Notes under the pieces: model-generated
Told to the model about the DNA's origin: nothing
Seen by the model: the letters and a program-made list of their open reading frames with translations, nothing else
Databases searched by the model: none
In this document: positions 32,225-45,060 of the stretch, one piece after another
Numbering within the stretch: the first letter of the stretch is position 1
How the letters are laid out: the number at the start of each line of letters is the position of its first letter
Position numbers and translations under genes: made by a program
From: Sordariomycetes sp. S80-01Y
Lineage: Eukaryota; Ascomycota; Sordariomycetes
DNA: 64,000 nucleotides
Direction: 5' to 3'
Assembly: GCA_037042185.1 (NCBI GenBank)
Contig: JAXQJY010000028.1
Span: 372,001 to 436,000 of the forward strand

Positions 32225-33486
32225 TTAGGCCTGGTATACTTGCTTGGGGAAGGGGTATCTGGAAGAACAGTCAATACAAAACTTGGGGTGAAGGGGGTGC
32301 CAACTCGGATCCGCAAAAAGGCGTAGTTAGTTTATGAAGAAGAATAGGAGGGACTTACGAAGGACCAAGCTCCTGGATGCTGAGACGTGCCAACCACTGA
32401 CCCATGTCGATGCAGGTCTTGAGAGGCTTACCCTCAACGATGCCAGCGACGAAGCCACCGGCGAAGGCATCACCGGCGCCGTTGGTGTCGTTGATCTGGC
32501 TAGGCTCGATGGCGTGGACAGGGAACTCCTGGACGCCGTCCTCACCCTGAATGGCAACGAGGGTAGGGTCGGTGCCCTGGGTGACAATGGCAACGCGCTT
32601 GCGCTTGCCGTTCTCCTTGGGCAGGTTGGCGAGGTGCTTGACGACGTCCTTGGGCTCCTTGGAGGGGAGCTCGTGCGATTCGGCGTAGGCGGCGGCCTCG
32701 GTCTCGTTGCCGATGATGTAGTCCCAGTAGGGGGCGCTGGCATCGACGACGTCCTTGAAGAACTGAGGGATGAAGGGGGCAGAGAGCGAAAGGATGAATG
32801 TCTTGTTGTGCTCGGCGGCCTGCTTGGCAAGCTCCATGATGGCAGGAGGGGAGACTAGCATCGTTAGAGTCTATGTGAACACCACCACCCGCCAGGGGGA
32901 GAACCTACCGGTGAAGTGGAAACCACCAACGTAGTAGTGATCAGCGTTCTCAACCAGGCTCCAGATCTCGGGCTTCTTCAAGTGGTCAAGACCGTAGTGG
33001 TTAGCAGCGCCGAGGTCAGTGCAGAGCGAGCGGTTGTGGCCGGTAATGACGACACCGCAGCGGCCAGTCTTCTCCTTGGGGTCGACGCGGTACTCGACGC
33101 GCAGGCCAGCCTGCTTGACAGCATCGTGAAGGATAGCAGAGTACTTGTCATCACCGGCACCGCCGAGGTAGACGACGCTGTTGGGGGGCAGGATGTACTG
33201 GGCACCGCGGGCGGTGTTCTGGGCGGCGCCACCGGCAATGAGCTTGGCGTCGTAGTTGTTGAGAAGGTCTTCGTAGAGGGGAACGTGCTTCTCCTCGGCG
33301 AGGATGGCGTCGTTGGCCTTGAGGCCGTACTTGTCGAGAAGGGCCTGGTCGCCGAAGGCCTGGATGTCTGTAGCTTGTCAGCGGATCTTGCGCGCGACGA
33401 GGAATGCCAAGGGGTCAGGGGGGAAGAAACCTACCCAGGAGAGGGTTCTCGAGGCAGAGGAGGGAGAATTCCTTGTTGGCAGCCAT
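32225..33486 (-). CDS. Adenosine kinase
   Basis: Four minus-strand exons: 33486-33435, 33367-32909, 32854-32359 and 32258-32225 (346 aa); introns are 67, 54 and 100 nt. N-terminus MAANKEFSLLCLENPLLD, with adenosine-pocket residues in the next exon (AGGAAQNTARGAQYIL, VYLGGAGDDKY). The PfkB/ribokinase signature with the catalytic Asp reads NDTNGAGDAFAGGF. The short last exon supplies YPFPKQVYQA. The enzyme phosphorylates adenosine to AMP. In fungi it clears adenosine made by S-adenosylhomocysteine hydrolase and so supports the methyl cycle. Codon use is strongly biased (mostly C- or G-ending), which fits high expression. A model ending at the in-frame stop after ELGPS would miss exon 4. Confidence 0.95.
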
Positions 33487-34836
33487 CTTGATTGATTTCT
33501 ACAGTAGTTGCTTGGTCTGGAGAGGGGTTTGTAGAAAGGAGAGGAGAACGAGATATTTTGTAGTTGTAGATCCCGGATGGAGGGGCACGATTCGTCGCAG
33601 CTGGTGGGGGAGGGGTCCTCGCACTGGCGGAGGCACCCATTCCCTGCCGCTAGGATGACGTGGGGCTCAGCTTCTCTTTCACTTCGAACGTCTGCCTCTA
33701 GTAGCAAGCGAACGTGTCGCTGTTCTTGTGGAAATACCTGCAGACGAAGTACTTTCGGGGAGAAAGTACTGATGGCCTGCAGATAGGTTAATGTCTACTG
33801 CCGATAGGAGACACGCAGGCTTTTGGTCGCGTACTGAACTGCTTCCATGTTATGCGAGGAGCTACGAAGGCATACACGAAGCGCCGTCCTATTTTATGCA
33901 GACTGCCCTGGCATGTATTGGGAAGACAATCTGTTTGTATGCTGATTGAATGCCTGGAGGTTGGATTCTAAGAAGCTACAAGGGCATCTTCCGGGTATTG
34001 CTGTGCGTCGCTCGGCTTTGCAGATGACTTCGTGGACTTAAGTCTCGAAGGGTAGCACTAGGAAGATTACGAAGTGTTCTTTCGAGAGCTTTGGAGACGA
34101 CGCAGCTAAAGCTCCAAGCGCTACCTTGATGTTGGCTTGGATAATAAGAAGGCGGCTTTTGTGAGGCTTCTCGCCATGTTGGACAAGTACAAAAAAGTCG
34201 TGGGACGCGCACCAAAGAAAGTCTTTCCGGATGTATTTGATATAATGCCAGTCTTCATTCGGCAATATACTGGGAAGCATGGAGTAACGCGTACCACGAC
34301 GGGGAGCCGTTTCCTGGTGTTGCCCTGCGCGCTATGGGCTTTAGGAACAATCAACAATAGAAACTGAGCGCCAGCCTTTTGTTAGCTTGAAGCCCTTGCG
34401 AGTTAATCGGAGTTCTTATCATGAAACAAATACTTCAAGTCAGATGCAGGTCGGTACATCTCTCCATCTCTCCTCGGGGGGTTGTCTTGTTCATACTGGC
34501 GGCATGCCTTTCACATACCCACTGTGCGCCTCTTGTGTACTTGAACTACCAAACAACCTTGGCTCAAGAATCGCCAGAAAACCGACAAAAAAGTCGGGAA
34601 TATGCACCAGTGCGCTTCTTTGCTTTTTCCTGGTGTCTTAGGGTCTGCTCGCTGAACACGGGAGGTTGGGAAAGCTTGTCTTAGTCCTTGACATCATGAC
34701 TTGAGACTAGGCGATGGCCCCCTGCTCAAAGCCCTAGCGACCACATTGAACTCATCAAACTCAGTCTATCACGACGTGTTCTCATATACTGCATATCACA
34801 TCACAAGACACATTATATCAAGACTCGTTCCTTAAG
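33487..34836. promoter_or_regulatory. Divergent region, adenosine kinase / photolyase
   Basis: 1.35 kb between divergent start codons. Short frames exist on both strands (for example near 34120-34360) but none resembles a protein. Promoters of both genes must lie here. No specific site is claimed. Confidence 0.45.
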
Positions 34837-36739
34837 ATGGGCAAACCTCGTGTCATTTACTGGTTTCGCACCGACCTCCGTCTCCACGACTCCCCTGCTC
34901 TCAAAGCCGCGCTCGACCTCAACCCAGAGTGCCTGTGGCCGATCTTCACTTGGGACCCTCACTACGTTTACCGGGCCCGCGGTGGTCTCAACCGATGGCA
35001 GTTCCTGTACGAGAACCGCAGAAATGCCCCTTACTGAGCTCCATCCGCTGACACACCCCAGACTCGACTGCCAGAATGACCTCTCAAAGTCCATCACAAA
35101 ACTGAACTCCAAGTCCAAACTCTTCGTCCTCCGAGAAGCTCCTCAGACGCTTCTCCCCAAGCTCTTTAAAGCTTGGAATGTAACCCACCTGGTATTCGAG
35201 AAGGACACCGATGTTTACCCCCGCGAGCGCGACAGGATTGTCGCCGAAGCCGCCAAAAAGGCCGGCGTAGAGGTCATTTCAACTTCAGGCCGCACGCTCT
35301 GGGACAGCGACGAGGTCGTCAAAGCCAACGGTGGCAAACCTACCATGTCAATCACCCAACTGGAGCATGCTGGCAAGAAGGTAGGAAGCATCGCCAGGCC
35401 GATTCCCGCGCCCAAGGAGCTGCCGGACCCAGGGCAGATGCCGCTTGATTTCGAGCAGGATGAGCCAGAGACGAAACCTGATTTCAACGAGGTAAGACGG
35501 ACAAAGAATGATACTAGTTACAAGGCTATTGCTGGACCCAACGGAGATTTTGCGACTGAGACGATGGAAGAGCTCGGATTTCCCTCGGCGACAACGCCCC
35601 ATAAGGGAGGCGAGTCTGTTGCTCTCAGGAATCTTGAGCAAATCCTCAAGGACAAGAAGTACACTGCGACATTTGAGAAGCCGAAGACCAGTCCCGCTCA
35701 ATTCGAACCCCAGGCTACGACCCTGCTATCCCCACACTTGCACTTTGGTTCGCTCTCTGTTCGCGAGTTCTACTGGCGGGTTCAGGACATAGTCAAAGCA
35801 TATGGCAAAGGCGCCTCCTCTCCGCCAACCAGCTTGACGGGCCAGCTCCTATTCCGAGACATGTACTTTGCCGCTCAGGCAGCGTTGGGAGCCAGCTTCC
35901 ACCAAACAGCCACCAACCCCTACATCCGGTTCATCCCCTGGCACCTACCTTCGAAGCGAGATCACAAGACCGGCATCGTGACGGGCGAGTACTACATTGA
36001 CTCTCAAGAAGCTGAAGCATGGTTCAAGCGCTGGCGAGAAGGCGTCACCGGCTTCCCATGGATCGACGCCCTGATGCGCCAGCTCAAGCACGAAGGCTGG
36101 ATTCACCACCTGGGCCGTCACAGCGTCGCCTGCTTCCTGACCCGCGGAGGTTGCTACGTCGACTGGGAGCGCGGCGCCGAAGTCTTCGAGGAGTGGTTGA
36201 TCGACCACGAGCCGGCCTGCAACGCTGGGAACTGGCAATGGCTCAGCTGCACCGCCTTCTTCGCGCAGTACTACCGCTGCTACTCGCCCGTGAGCTTCGG
36301 GCAGAAGTGGGACAAGGACGGCGACTTCATCAGGCGGTACGTGCCCGAGTTGAAAGACCTGGACAAGAAGTACATCTACGAGCCGTGGAAGGCGCCCATA
36401 CAAGACCAGAAGAAGGCCGGTGTGCGCGTCGTAGGGGACGGCTTGGGCGAGCGCAAGGGCGGGACCTACCCCAAACCCATGTTCGACTTCTCCGAGAGGC
36501 GCAAGATCTGCATCAACGCCATGAAGCAGGGATACAGCGTCGGCCTCCACGGGAACGACAAGAAGGTGCTAAAGGGCGAGTGGAGGAACGACTTCCCGCC
36601 AGCGGACGACGCAGAGGTCATGAATGAGTACGTTAGCGACGGCGGCGATAATGCTGACCATGCTGAAGCACAGCCTGGGGAGAAGCGCGCGAGGACAAGC
36701 GTCGCGGAGGAGGTGCCACATAAGTCGCTGAAGACGTGA
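34837..36739 (+). CDS. Photolyase/cryptochrome-family flavoprotein, (6-4) photolyase class
   Basis: Exons 34837-35006 and 35062-36739 (615 aa) with a 55-nt intron (GTACGA donor, CCGCTGAC branch, CCCCAG acceptor). Splicing restores LNRWQFLLDCQNDL. The alpha/beta antenna domain starts MGKPRVIYWFRTDLRLHD. The FAD domain contains TTLLSPHLHFGSLSVREFYW, LTGQLLFRDMYFAAQ, FPWIDALMRQLKHEGWIHHL-type sequence, RHSVACFLTRGG, ACNAGNWQWLSCTAFF and YIYEPWKAP. The HHL-RH pattern holds the two histidines needed for (6-4) photoproduct repair. The class also includes fungal and animal cryptochromes, and several fungal members do both jobs. The tail (about 60 residues) is acidic then basic, with a possible nuclear signal (GEKRART). 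Repair is the safest call; a photoreceptor role is open. Confidence 0.9.
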
Positions 36740-36910
36740 TGCCACATTTTGGGGGTAGTAGTACAGGAGATATACAAGATGAAGGGCAGAGACGTGGACT
36801 TGCAGCTCGTTGTGCCGCGTGCTTCCACAGCTTTAACGTCTTTGCCACCAGAGCCTCGAGGCCTTCCTTAGAAACATTGACCATAGATTCCCTGACATCC
36901 GCAGAGAAAT

Positions 36911-38074
36911 CTACATGCCTCCTTCGTGCAAAACTTGCTTCGAACGGACGTCGTGACGAGCCATCTTCTCCCATTCCGCCGTCCATTTCTCCTGGAATGC
37001 CCTTTCCTCTGCAGTGTCAAACTTGTCCTCATGAAGCTTGGCCCGCTCAGCAGCTGCAATCGTTTCCAAGGCTACGGTGTCTCCCTTGCAGGCAAGCTTG
37101 TACATGGCATCATCTCGCCTCGGACCCTCAGGCGTGAGGCGGGAAAACCCTCGCAAAGCGTCGACGCTGCCTTCTTCGATGGCTTTGCCCCAGAATTCCA
37201 GCGCGAGCTCATCGTTGCCCTTCATCTGATAGGCGCTGCCTAGAGTATTGCAAAACTCCGCCCACCAGATATCCTGGTTGCTGGACTCCTTGTAGGCCTT
37301 TTCCAGAATCCTGATGCCGGCGTCCAGTCTGCCGTTGCCTATCAGAAGCACACCTTCGATGTACATAGCCTGCGGGTTGCCCTCCCGCAACATCTTCTGC
37401 TGCAGATCCATCGTAGGTCTGAAGAGAGGCTTCTTGACGATGTCCCTGTCTTCATAGCTCGCGAGCGCAATCCACCTAGCCATCGAAAGGGCAGAAGTCT
37501 CGCAGCCCAGGTGGGCGGCGCCGCTAAACATTGCCAGCTGCATCACGGTGCCAATGTGAACCTTTGAACCCAAGGACTTTGCCTGAGGGGCGTAACGCGA
37601 AAGAACGCAGCCAATATCGTTCAGGAGCTCTGGGTTTGGTCGTAATTCTAACAGGAAGTAAGCTCTACAGACTCCGTGTGCATATGCCGGTCACTAGCGC
37701 TCACCCTTTTTGAGTTTGCAGGCCCAGTCAGCACCATATCGCGGCGCAGCTTGTCTGAACATGTCAAGGACCTGGAAGTACGCCTCGTCTTTGTATCGTA
37801 GCCACTGCGTACCCTTCTCGGCCGTCTGGATGCGTCGCGTCGCGTCGAACCATTGGGCCACGAGGGGTTTTGGTATCTCGGGGAATTCTCCCCAGACATC
37901 GTGCAGTGCCCTTAATTTTCTATTCGTAATGGTCGCATAGCGACGATGCCGGCTCTCTTGTGACGGGGGGAATGGTGTGGAGGACGCTGAGGTGAGAGGT
38001 AAGAGGGAGTTGCTGGCCCTCAGCGGCAGGCGTCGAGCACAGACTTCCATACGCTGTGGAAACATTTGTCTCAC
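36911..38074 (-). CDS. Probable mitochondrial protein with helical (TPR/Sel1-like) repeats, function unknown
   Basis: Exons 38074-37705 and 37647-36911 (368 aa), separated by a 57-nt intron (GTGAGC donor, CCTGTTAG acceptor) whose removal gives KLKKELRPNPELL. The first ~45 residues are rich in Arg/Ser/Leu with no acid except one Glu and end in RHRRYATI, a good mitochondrial presequence with a cleavage-like RRYA. The middle has paired helices: GSKVHIGTVMQLAMFSGAAH, GNPQAMYIEGVLLIGNGRLD, GIRILEKAYKESSNQ and GSAYQMKGNDELALEFWGKA. The last two resemble TPR or Sel1 units. The C-terminus is strongly charged. I do not recognise a named family. Convergent with the photolyase and divergent from UTP16. 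Confidence 0.78.
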
Positions 38075-38394
38075 AGCTTACGCTGCGTGAAGCAGCTCAA
38101 TTCACCGAAAGATGATTCGGTAGTGGCCACGGTTAGGTAGGTGAGATGAATGAGTTGAGGTTCCGTCTACCTTACCTTGAGATTGAGCTTGGGCGGGCTG
38201 CTAGTGGCCAATCACAGCAGCATCATCTCGGTGAGCACTCCCAATCCCGAACCCCGGCTCTCCACTGTAATTTTTCCACGAATTTCACACTCAGAGGCTT
38301 TCAAGATTCGCTGTATTCAATCTCACCGCGAGGACGCACGCAAGACTCGAATTTCACTTAGACACAGTCAAATACTTGACGATAAGTCGCCACA
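38075..38394. promoter_or_regulatory. Divergent promoter, mitochondrial TPR-like / UTP16
   Basis: 320 bp between divergent start codons; no coding frame. It includes CAATCACAG-like and CCAATC words (CCAATC at 38214-38219 in TGGCCAATCACAG). Confidence 0.45.
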
Positions 38395-39292
38395 ATGCCT
38401 CCACGAAAAAGCACCAAACGCAAGGCCGACGCCGAGAACCTCCCCGTGCGGGCAAAGGACGAGGCCTCACCAGCACCCAAACCTGCCGCGCAGGGCACAC
38501 TGCAAGTCTTCGACTCCGACGACGAGGGCGAAGAGTTTGCCGCTGCTACAACACTTTCCGCCGTAGAAAAGCCGGCTGTCATAAAAGACAGCGAGGAGGA
38601 GAGTGAGAGCGATGACGATGATGCTCCCGAGGCAGAGGGCACAGCACATGTCGTCTCCAAGGCTGAAATGGCGGCGCAGAGTGCAAAAGAGGCGGCGCAA
38701 GAGTAAGTTCCTTACTTTCCTGTAAAGATGCGGATGGAGTGGGGACTGATCATTCTGCAGAAAAGCAGCTGAAGAAAAGCGGAAGAGGCAACAGCGGGAT
38801 GCCCTTTTGAAGCAACAAGCCTCGGAACGCAAAACAAAGAAAGCGGTTCAGGAGTCAACGGATCAAGCAGGACGTCGGAGAAAGTCTAGAAGTCTCAAAA
38901 CCAGCTCCCTGCTCGGGCAGGCCCCCAACTCAGACTCCGAAAGCGATGACGAGGATGAACTGGAGCGCCAAGCCGTTTCCAATACCCTGGATGAGCAGTT
39001 CCTGGACTCGGACTCGGAGGATGGTAGCCCAGACCCTGATGCGATGGATATCGACAGCTTTGGCGAGACCAGGCCGAAGCAAAGGAAGGTCTCGGCTATC
39101 GAGCAGAGGCTCACGAGGCTTGATCGCGCCCCGAGGGATGAGAGAGTGGGATCTACGGTGTATCGGGTAGAGAAGAAGAGGGACGACAGACTGGCTCCCA
39201 AAGCTAGGAAGCATGCTCGGGGGACAAAGGGAGCGCTGTTAGCCAGAGGCAGGGCCCCGGTGAAGTCGAAGGGCGGCTTCTTCAAGAAGTGA
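38395..39292 (+). CDS. UTP16: U3 snoRNA-associated protein Utp16/Bud21 family
   Basis: Exons 38395-38702 and 38761-39292 (279 aa), with a 58-nt intron (GTAAGT donor, CTGCAG acceptor) joining AAQE to KAAEEKRKR. The protein is highly charged: a lysine-rich start (PPRKSTKRKADAE), FDSDDEGEEF, a long acid/Ser block, a coiled basic helix (KRKRQQRDALLKQQASERK), DELERQAVSNTLDEQFLDSDSED-like sequence, and the C-terminal STVYRVEKKRDDRLAPKA with a GRAPVKSKGGFFKK end. This is the U3-snoRNA-associated (Utp16/Bud21) pattern. The family belongs to the small-subunit processome that cleaves pre-rRNA in the nucleolus. Confidence 0.85.
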
Positions 39293-42200
39293 GCTTGTAT
39301 GGAGGCGATTCTAATGAATGAACTGGTTACAGCGGCCAGCCTATCAACAAGAGGAGGTTCAGAACGCCCAGCCTCGTACAGAGCAATGCGCTTGACTGGC
39401 AGCCACGCTGCAAGGAGTTGCTCTCTGCAGCTCATGAGCTGGACGTCGTCGAGGCCTGGGGCCGACCAACATGCAACATGACGACCCAGGTGTCGCGACA
39501 TTTGACCTCTGATGTGGACGAGGTGTTCGTCACGACGATGTGCTGGAATTATACAGCTGAGTGGAATGATCGACTGCGCTTCAACTCAACTTAGGAAGGG
39601 GTCGATGGGAAGTGGCAGGACCGAGAAAGGTGTGAAGGGTAGCTTGATGACCAGCGTTATGACGGGCTCAAGTGTTTTGAATCAAAATATAATCCGTTCT
39701 CGCTGCTCGTAATCCGGGAGAGCTCTGAGATCATTGGGTACGCCAACTACCTCTTATGAGACTGTGCCCAGGACTCCGGAGTGTGATCGTGGGCGTTGTC
39801 CGCGTCATTCGTAGACTAGACAAGCATCGAGACCCCGAGAAAGGGAACCCTGAAGAAAAAGACCGACGACTCCTCACCAACGCTGACCCAGACTTCCTGT
39901 GGGTTTCAATCCCATACACACGAGTCGGTAGATGAAAAAAATTCAAGACCCTGATGAAGACTTCAGGGTAGCGAATAAGCCGAGCCCACCTTCAGTCAAG
40001 CACTTGCATGAACTTGATCGCCTCAGATAGGCCACCCCCGACCCGTTGGTCAGAGCTTGCCACCCCGTATCCCCGATGGCTTGGTCGCGAATCATGCTCG
40101 GCTCACACGAGAGCCCTGAGCTAGGTCTGCATGTTGCCCAACATGGCGGCTTGGGGGGTTGGGTTGGGCTCGCGCGGCCGAGACGGGGAGATGGCCTCAA
40201 GCAGTCAAGCGGACGAGAGACGGCTGCCCGCTCCGGGCCTGTCAGATCCAATCCCGTCCGAGCGCCATCCGTGAAGCTCGAATCATGACCTGAGCGCGGC
40301 ACGCAGACCTTGGCCCTGCCTTGATTGTGGTCATCCAGCAGCGGGCTCGAGGCCAGTCATCGTGCGACGGCACGGGGAGGTCTCAGGCGGGCCCGTCCGC
40401 AGGAACGTTCCCTCGGGTCGAGACTGTGGCTCCCGAGTGTCACGACGGCAGATTCTTCACCGAGAAGACCATTGCAGGGCGGCGTTGGAGTCCGGGGAAG
40501 AAAGATGGTGAAACGCGAACTTCGCGACCCTGCCGCAGGGCCCAATGGGGCCCAATGGTGGGACGAGCCGGGCGAAAAATTGGGCTATAGCCGCCGTTCA
40601 TATGCCTCATTCAATGTATTCTCCGTCTGGCTTGCCGTTGCCGGTGCCCTTGCGTCTACAGAGTAATTACATGCGTGGGCCTTGAGGCTCGAATGTACAG
40701 ATCGTCAGTGCGAGCCGAGGAACTGATGTGCGCCAAGATCTCACATGTTGATTCGCCCTGAGGACACAGCTTCAAGTTGGGCCGCCAGGGGTTTCCGTTG
40801 ATAAGCGAACAAGTAATTAATTACGTTTGGGAAGCCCAGGTTTCCTAGCCACGCTCCCTGGCGGCGGGAAGCGCTCGAGCTTGCTGCAAGTCACCCTCGA
40901 CAACTAGTCGCTTCGGGCGCGAGGAGATCTTTCGACAACGATTGGGCACCTGGCCCCGTGCGCCAAGGGCCGGGACGCGTTCCGCGAAGGTGACAAGCGT
41001 CCGGCCGAAGGACCGACTCGCGAGCTCCCTGGGCGTTGGAGGGCCAGCCCAGCCCACTGCATAGACAAGGCCCCTCGTGGATCGTCTCAATGCGAAGCAG
41101 CTGCAGCGTCGGCAATTCATCACAGGTCAGGTGGCCCCGCGGACGACCACCGGACGAGGCTTGTGCGGGCGTCTACTAGTACTGCACCTACGAGTAGGTA
41201 GGGAGGCATTGGCACGATACCTTAGCCATGGCCGTGCGCGGCGTCCACGTGCGCCAGGGCGCCAGGGCGCCAACGCTCAGGGTACTGAGTCGCTAGCTTG
41301 CAGTCCCGAGTACCATATAAGTCGACCCGCAGATGGTGAACCAACAAGCGTATAGACTAGCGCACAGCTTGAGCCACAGAGCATCGCATTTCCTCGCTCG
41401 ATGTCACGGTTCGACGTCTCCGAACTCAAGTCAGCGCCGGTACACGAAGGCACTTCCTGATTCGGGAACAACCAGGACTGTAGACATCAACGAGCGACCT
41501 TTTTGACGGCGGCTTGCTGTAATTCACATGTTGCCGATTGCCCTTTCGAAACAATTCTGACTCAATACTGGAGAAGAAAGGAGTGCTTGCACAAGGCAGA
41601 TTGCATGAGATTTGAGCCGACGACGAACGCAGTGACTTGTCGTTTCCAACTGTGCGCATCCCTGTGCGTCATCCAAACGAGGCCGGCAGACCCCTACTAG
41701 CCGAGCGATCATGTTCTCTCAGGCGCCAGCGGTCGTTGGCACTGCGGTCGGTGTTGGCCTACTGCTGAGCCACCGCTGAGGATCACCGACAGGGCCCTTC
41801 GCGAGTCAGGCAATCCAGCTCGGATAGATGATTACCGCCCGCAAACCGCCGCCACGGAACAGGCCGACCAAGATTTGCCCGACATGCTCCTGTCGAATGC
41901 TGCCCAAGACAGCGACAGAAGAGGCGAGAAGCATGCAAAAGGGGCCTACTGCCCTCCGAAGACTCGTACTGATGACATTAGGAAGTAGCGCAGCGACTAG
42001 GTACTAGTCTAGTATGGTAGCATCGATCAGAGTGCTCTGCATACACACGGTGCTTCACGTGGCTTCTGGCGCCGTCGCAACGCTTTCTTGGCCCTTGTAG
42101 GAAAGCTTGGGCGAAGGCCTCGATGATGCCACTCGGTCCATGTTCTTAATCTGGCTGGATACACAGCCCGATGAACTTACAGCTATACCCCCTATTAGGG

Positions 42201-45031
42201 ACCTGACATTGCAAGGGTGGGCGCTGGAGGAATACGCGTGCAGATGGTCCGAGGCGGCTTCGATCAGATTGCAAGGATGCCAGTCTCTCCTGGCTTAGTG
42301 TATGAAAGTTGAAAGAAACCTTACGTAGTTTCTACTGCTGATGAGCACGCAATTGAATGTCCAAGATGTGCGCCTGGAGAATATGGGCCGAGAAACCATG
42401 TTCAAGAGTCCTAGGAGCGCGGGACAAGATGCTGGCCAAGAGAAGTCGCACTCAATCGGGTGTAATTAGGAGCCCGCGCTGCCCCATCATGCACTGCGGT
42501 TGGCTGTTCGCCTGATGCATCTGCCAGAGGTAGTCAACGTGTGTCATGATGTAGACTGTCGAGTTAAGAATCGTTGCCTTGGAAGAGCTACTGGCAGGAT
42601 GCGAGTCATGGTCCTCTGGTAGCGATATGGGTTATGATCGGCGTCGTCTTCGGGCCCAAGACATCAACTTCCGAAGTAAGGTGAGAGGCATTCGTCTGGC
42701 ACGGCGGCAGGAGCCGAGCCGCGACGTGCCACTTTTCTAGAGTGGTTTGAATGTTGTCAAACGCTGTCCAGGAGATGCGCAAAGATGGTGTTGCTTTTGG
42801 CTCTTGCTTGACTCGACTTTTGGTTCCACGAGCTGTCAGTCGTACCTGTGATCCTACCAGCATCCTGATTTGCCGTGGGCGACGATGAGATTACCTATTA
42901 GACCGACCGCCAGAGAAGCTGCAGCCTCGGTGGGATTCAAGACTGCTGCACTGCTGCAGGTGCTCGACCATCGAGGAAATCCTTTGAGATACGGGAGTCG
43001 CATCGCCCTGCAAGCCTACACCGCCGCGGCCGCCATTAGGTAGGCAGGCTCGAACGGTAGCATCCTGGCCATGGCGGCGCATTCCTAGTGACATGGCGTG
43101 CCGTCCAGAAGGTAACTCGAGACCGAATTCTGCCGCGCTTCTGCTGTGGCTAAAGAGCCTAGCACGTGCATATGAGTGGCCCTTCCCTACCCAAGCGCCA
43201 GCTGAACATGAGGCCGTGCGCAGGGTTTGATTCCCATGGCTTCCGGGAAGGCTTTGATTCTGACCTGTTGATGGTTTCAGACATCTAACAACGATGACGG
43301 TATTGTTCGCAGTGGTGGGGGATAGCTGCTGGGGCTGAGGGGTGTCAAGAGCTGCAACGTGTCGTCACTGTTTGCCGCCGCCTCGATGCCGATGATGGTG
43401 AAAAGCGAAAAGGATTCAAGCACGGCAGACAATCGGGTTATGGATGAAGAAGATGCCAATGAGGGATCGTGGGGATGGACATGGCAGGGAGTCGGAGGAA
43501 GCAAGTGAAGTCGATCGCTGCCAGTGACGGGCAGAAGGAGGGGCACGTTTGTACCACCAGAACGGAAGGAGCGACCGACCTGCCAGGGGGCGTGTAAGCC
43601 TTCAACAATCTCGAACTTGCACAGCTTCCTGCAAGCCCCAAGCCCCCTTTTCCAACTTTCCGGAATGTCTTCTCGCGAGTCGCTTCGTCTTGAGCCACTG
43701 GTGCTGCGAGGAACACCCTTCAGGTGAGAATCTGGATGAACCTCAGCTGAGTATTCCCGATTGGTGTCACTGGGCGCGGGTTCCGCATGAATGCATCTCA
43801 TTAAGCCTCTTGGCGCACGCTCAACCTGAAGCGACGGAATGAACTGCACAGCGCAGGGCAGGGCAGGCAGCAGCGCTGGTTCCTTGATCGCACTGTGTTG
43901 ACTCTAGAAAGAGCGCTGTAACAGGCGCTGTCCCGTCCCATTCACCGTGCGGGCGCCATCGCAGACGGTACACTTTCTCGTAGGATCCCCTTGTCTCGAG
44001 GGTGTCCGTCCGTCTGCACTTCACAACTCTGGCCATCCTTGTCGCCTCAGCAGATTTGACGGCGCGGAACTCGCTTCTTATGCATTGCACAGGCCCAGGA
44101 CCCAGCATCGAGCATTTCCATCTCGACCAAGTCTCCGGGAGACTCGACCGGCTGGCTGGAACGAACGGCCAAGATGAGCGCTTTGTAGAGGGCTGAGGTC
44201 TGACCGAGGTCTGAGAGGTCTGGCTGAAGCGGAAAACGAAACGGCACAGAGCAAGCCGTCAGCTGCTTCTCGAAAGAGTCTGCTGTGCATTTGACAGGTG
44301 CGGAGAATTTACAGAAGGAAAAGCAAGGGCTTATTGCCGATACTGTATCAAACTGAGCCCTGAATGACCCGGCCCAGGGCACTTTTGGGGGGGGCCATCA
44401 GACTGGGGGCCATATCTGCCACACATCAACCACGACTTCCCTAGCGGACCGTTTCTGTCAGTGCCACTGTGGTGCCCCGCCACCTACCTAAGTTCGCTTC
44501 CACCCGGCCGGCCGTCGCTGGCAGTGCTGAGCGGTGCCACCGTGACCGTCCTCCCACAACCTGAAGTCATGGTACGTACTCCCGACGCAGTACTTCGTAG
44601 ATCTGCAGCAGCAAAACGGATGGCACAGCAGTCTCAGATCACCCTCAACGTGGTAGCGACAGGTGGTGCAACGGCTTCATGTGCGTCTCAAGTCTCAACT
44701 GCCGGCTCGCATCTCGCTCATTCCAGAACTCGCTTTCCTTTTGCAGCGCCCATGCGTGCGCGTGCCTCTGATGCGGAGGATGGTGTGCTTCTCCTGCCAG
44801 GTCTGCCGTGGGTCGACAGCAGCAGCCCTCTTGGATGTCACCTCGTCTCTGGCGTCTGCCGAATCCCTGAGCACTCTTCGTACTGCGTAAGCCGCCGGGA
44901 ACAGGTACGTCAAGTTAAAATTGAGTTCTCTGGCTCCCATCCGAGACACCAGCCACGAGTCGCACCACGCGTTGTCTCGGTCCTGGAAGAATGGCACAAT
45001 GGGAACTTGCTGGAGAATCATCAGACTCCCG

Positions 45032-45060
45032 CTCCAGTCTCCAGTCTCCAGTCTCCAGTC
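45032..45060. repeat. (CTCCAGT)4 tandem repeat
   Basis: Four exact 7-bp units in the gene-free stretch, 0.8 kb upstream of the FAR1-like gene. Confidence 0.9.

Noticed and set aside
35945-36550. 201-codon antisense frame inside the photolyase gene
   Set aside because: Shadow of a strongly coding, codon-biased exon on the other strand.
42107-42298. GWALEE string faintly like a HET-domain motif
   Set aside because: Only a few residues match, with no flanking HET blocks in any frame; too weak to call a relic.
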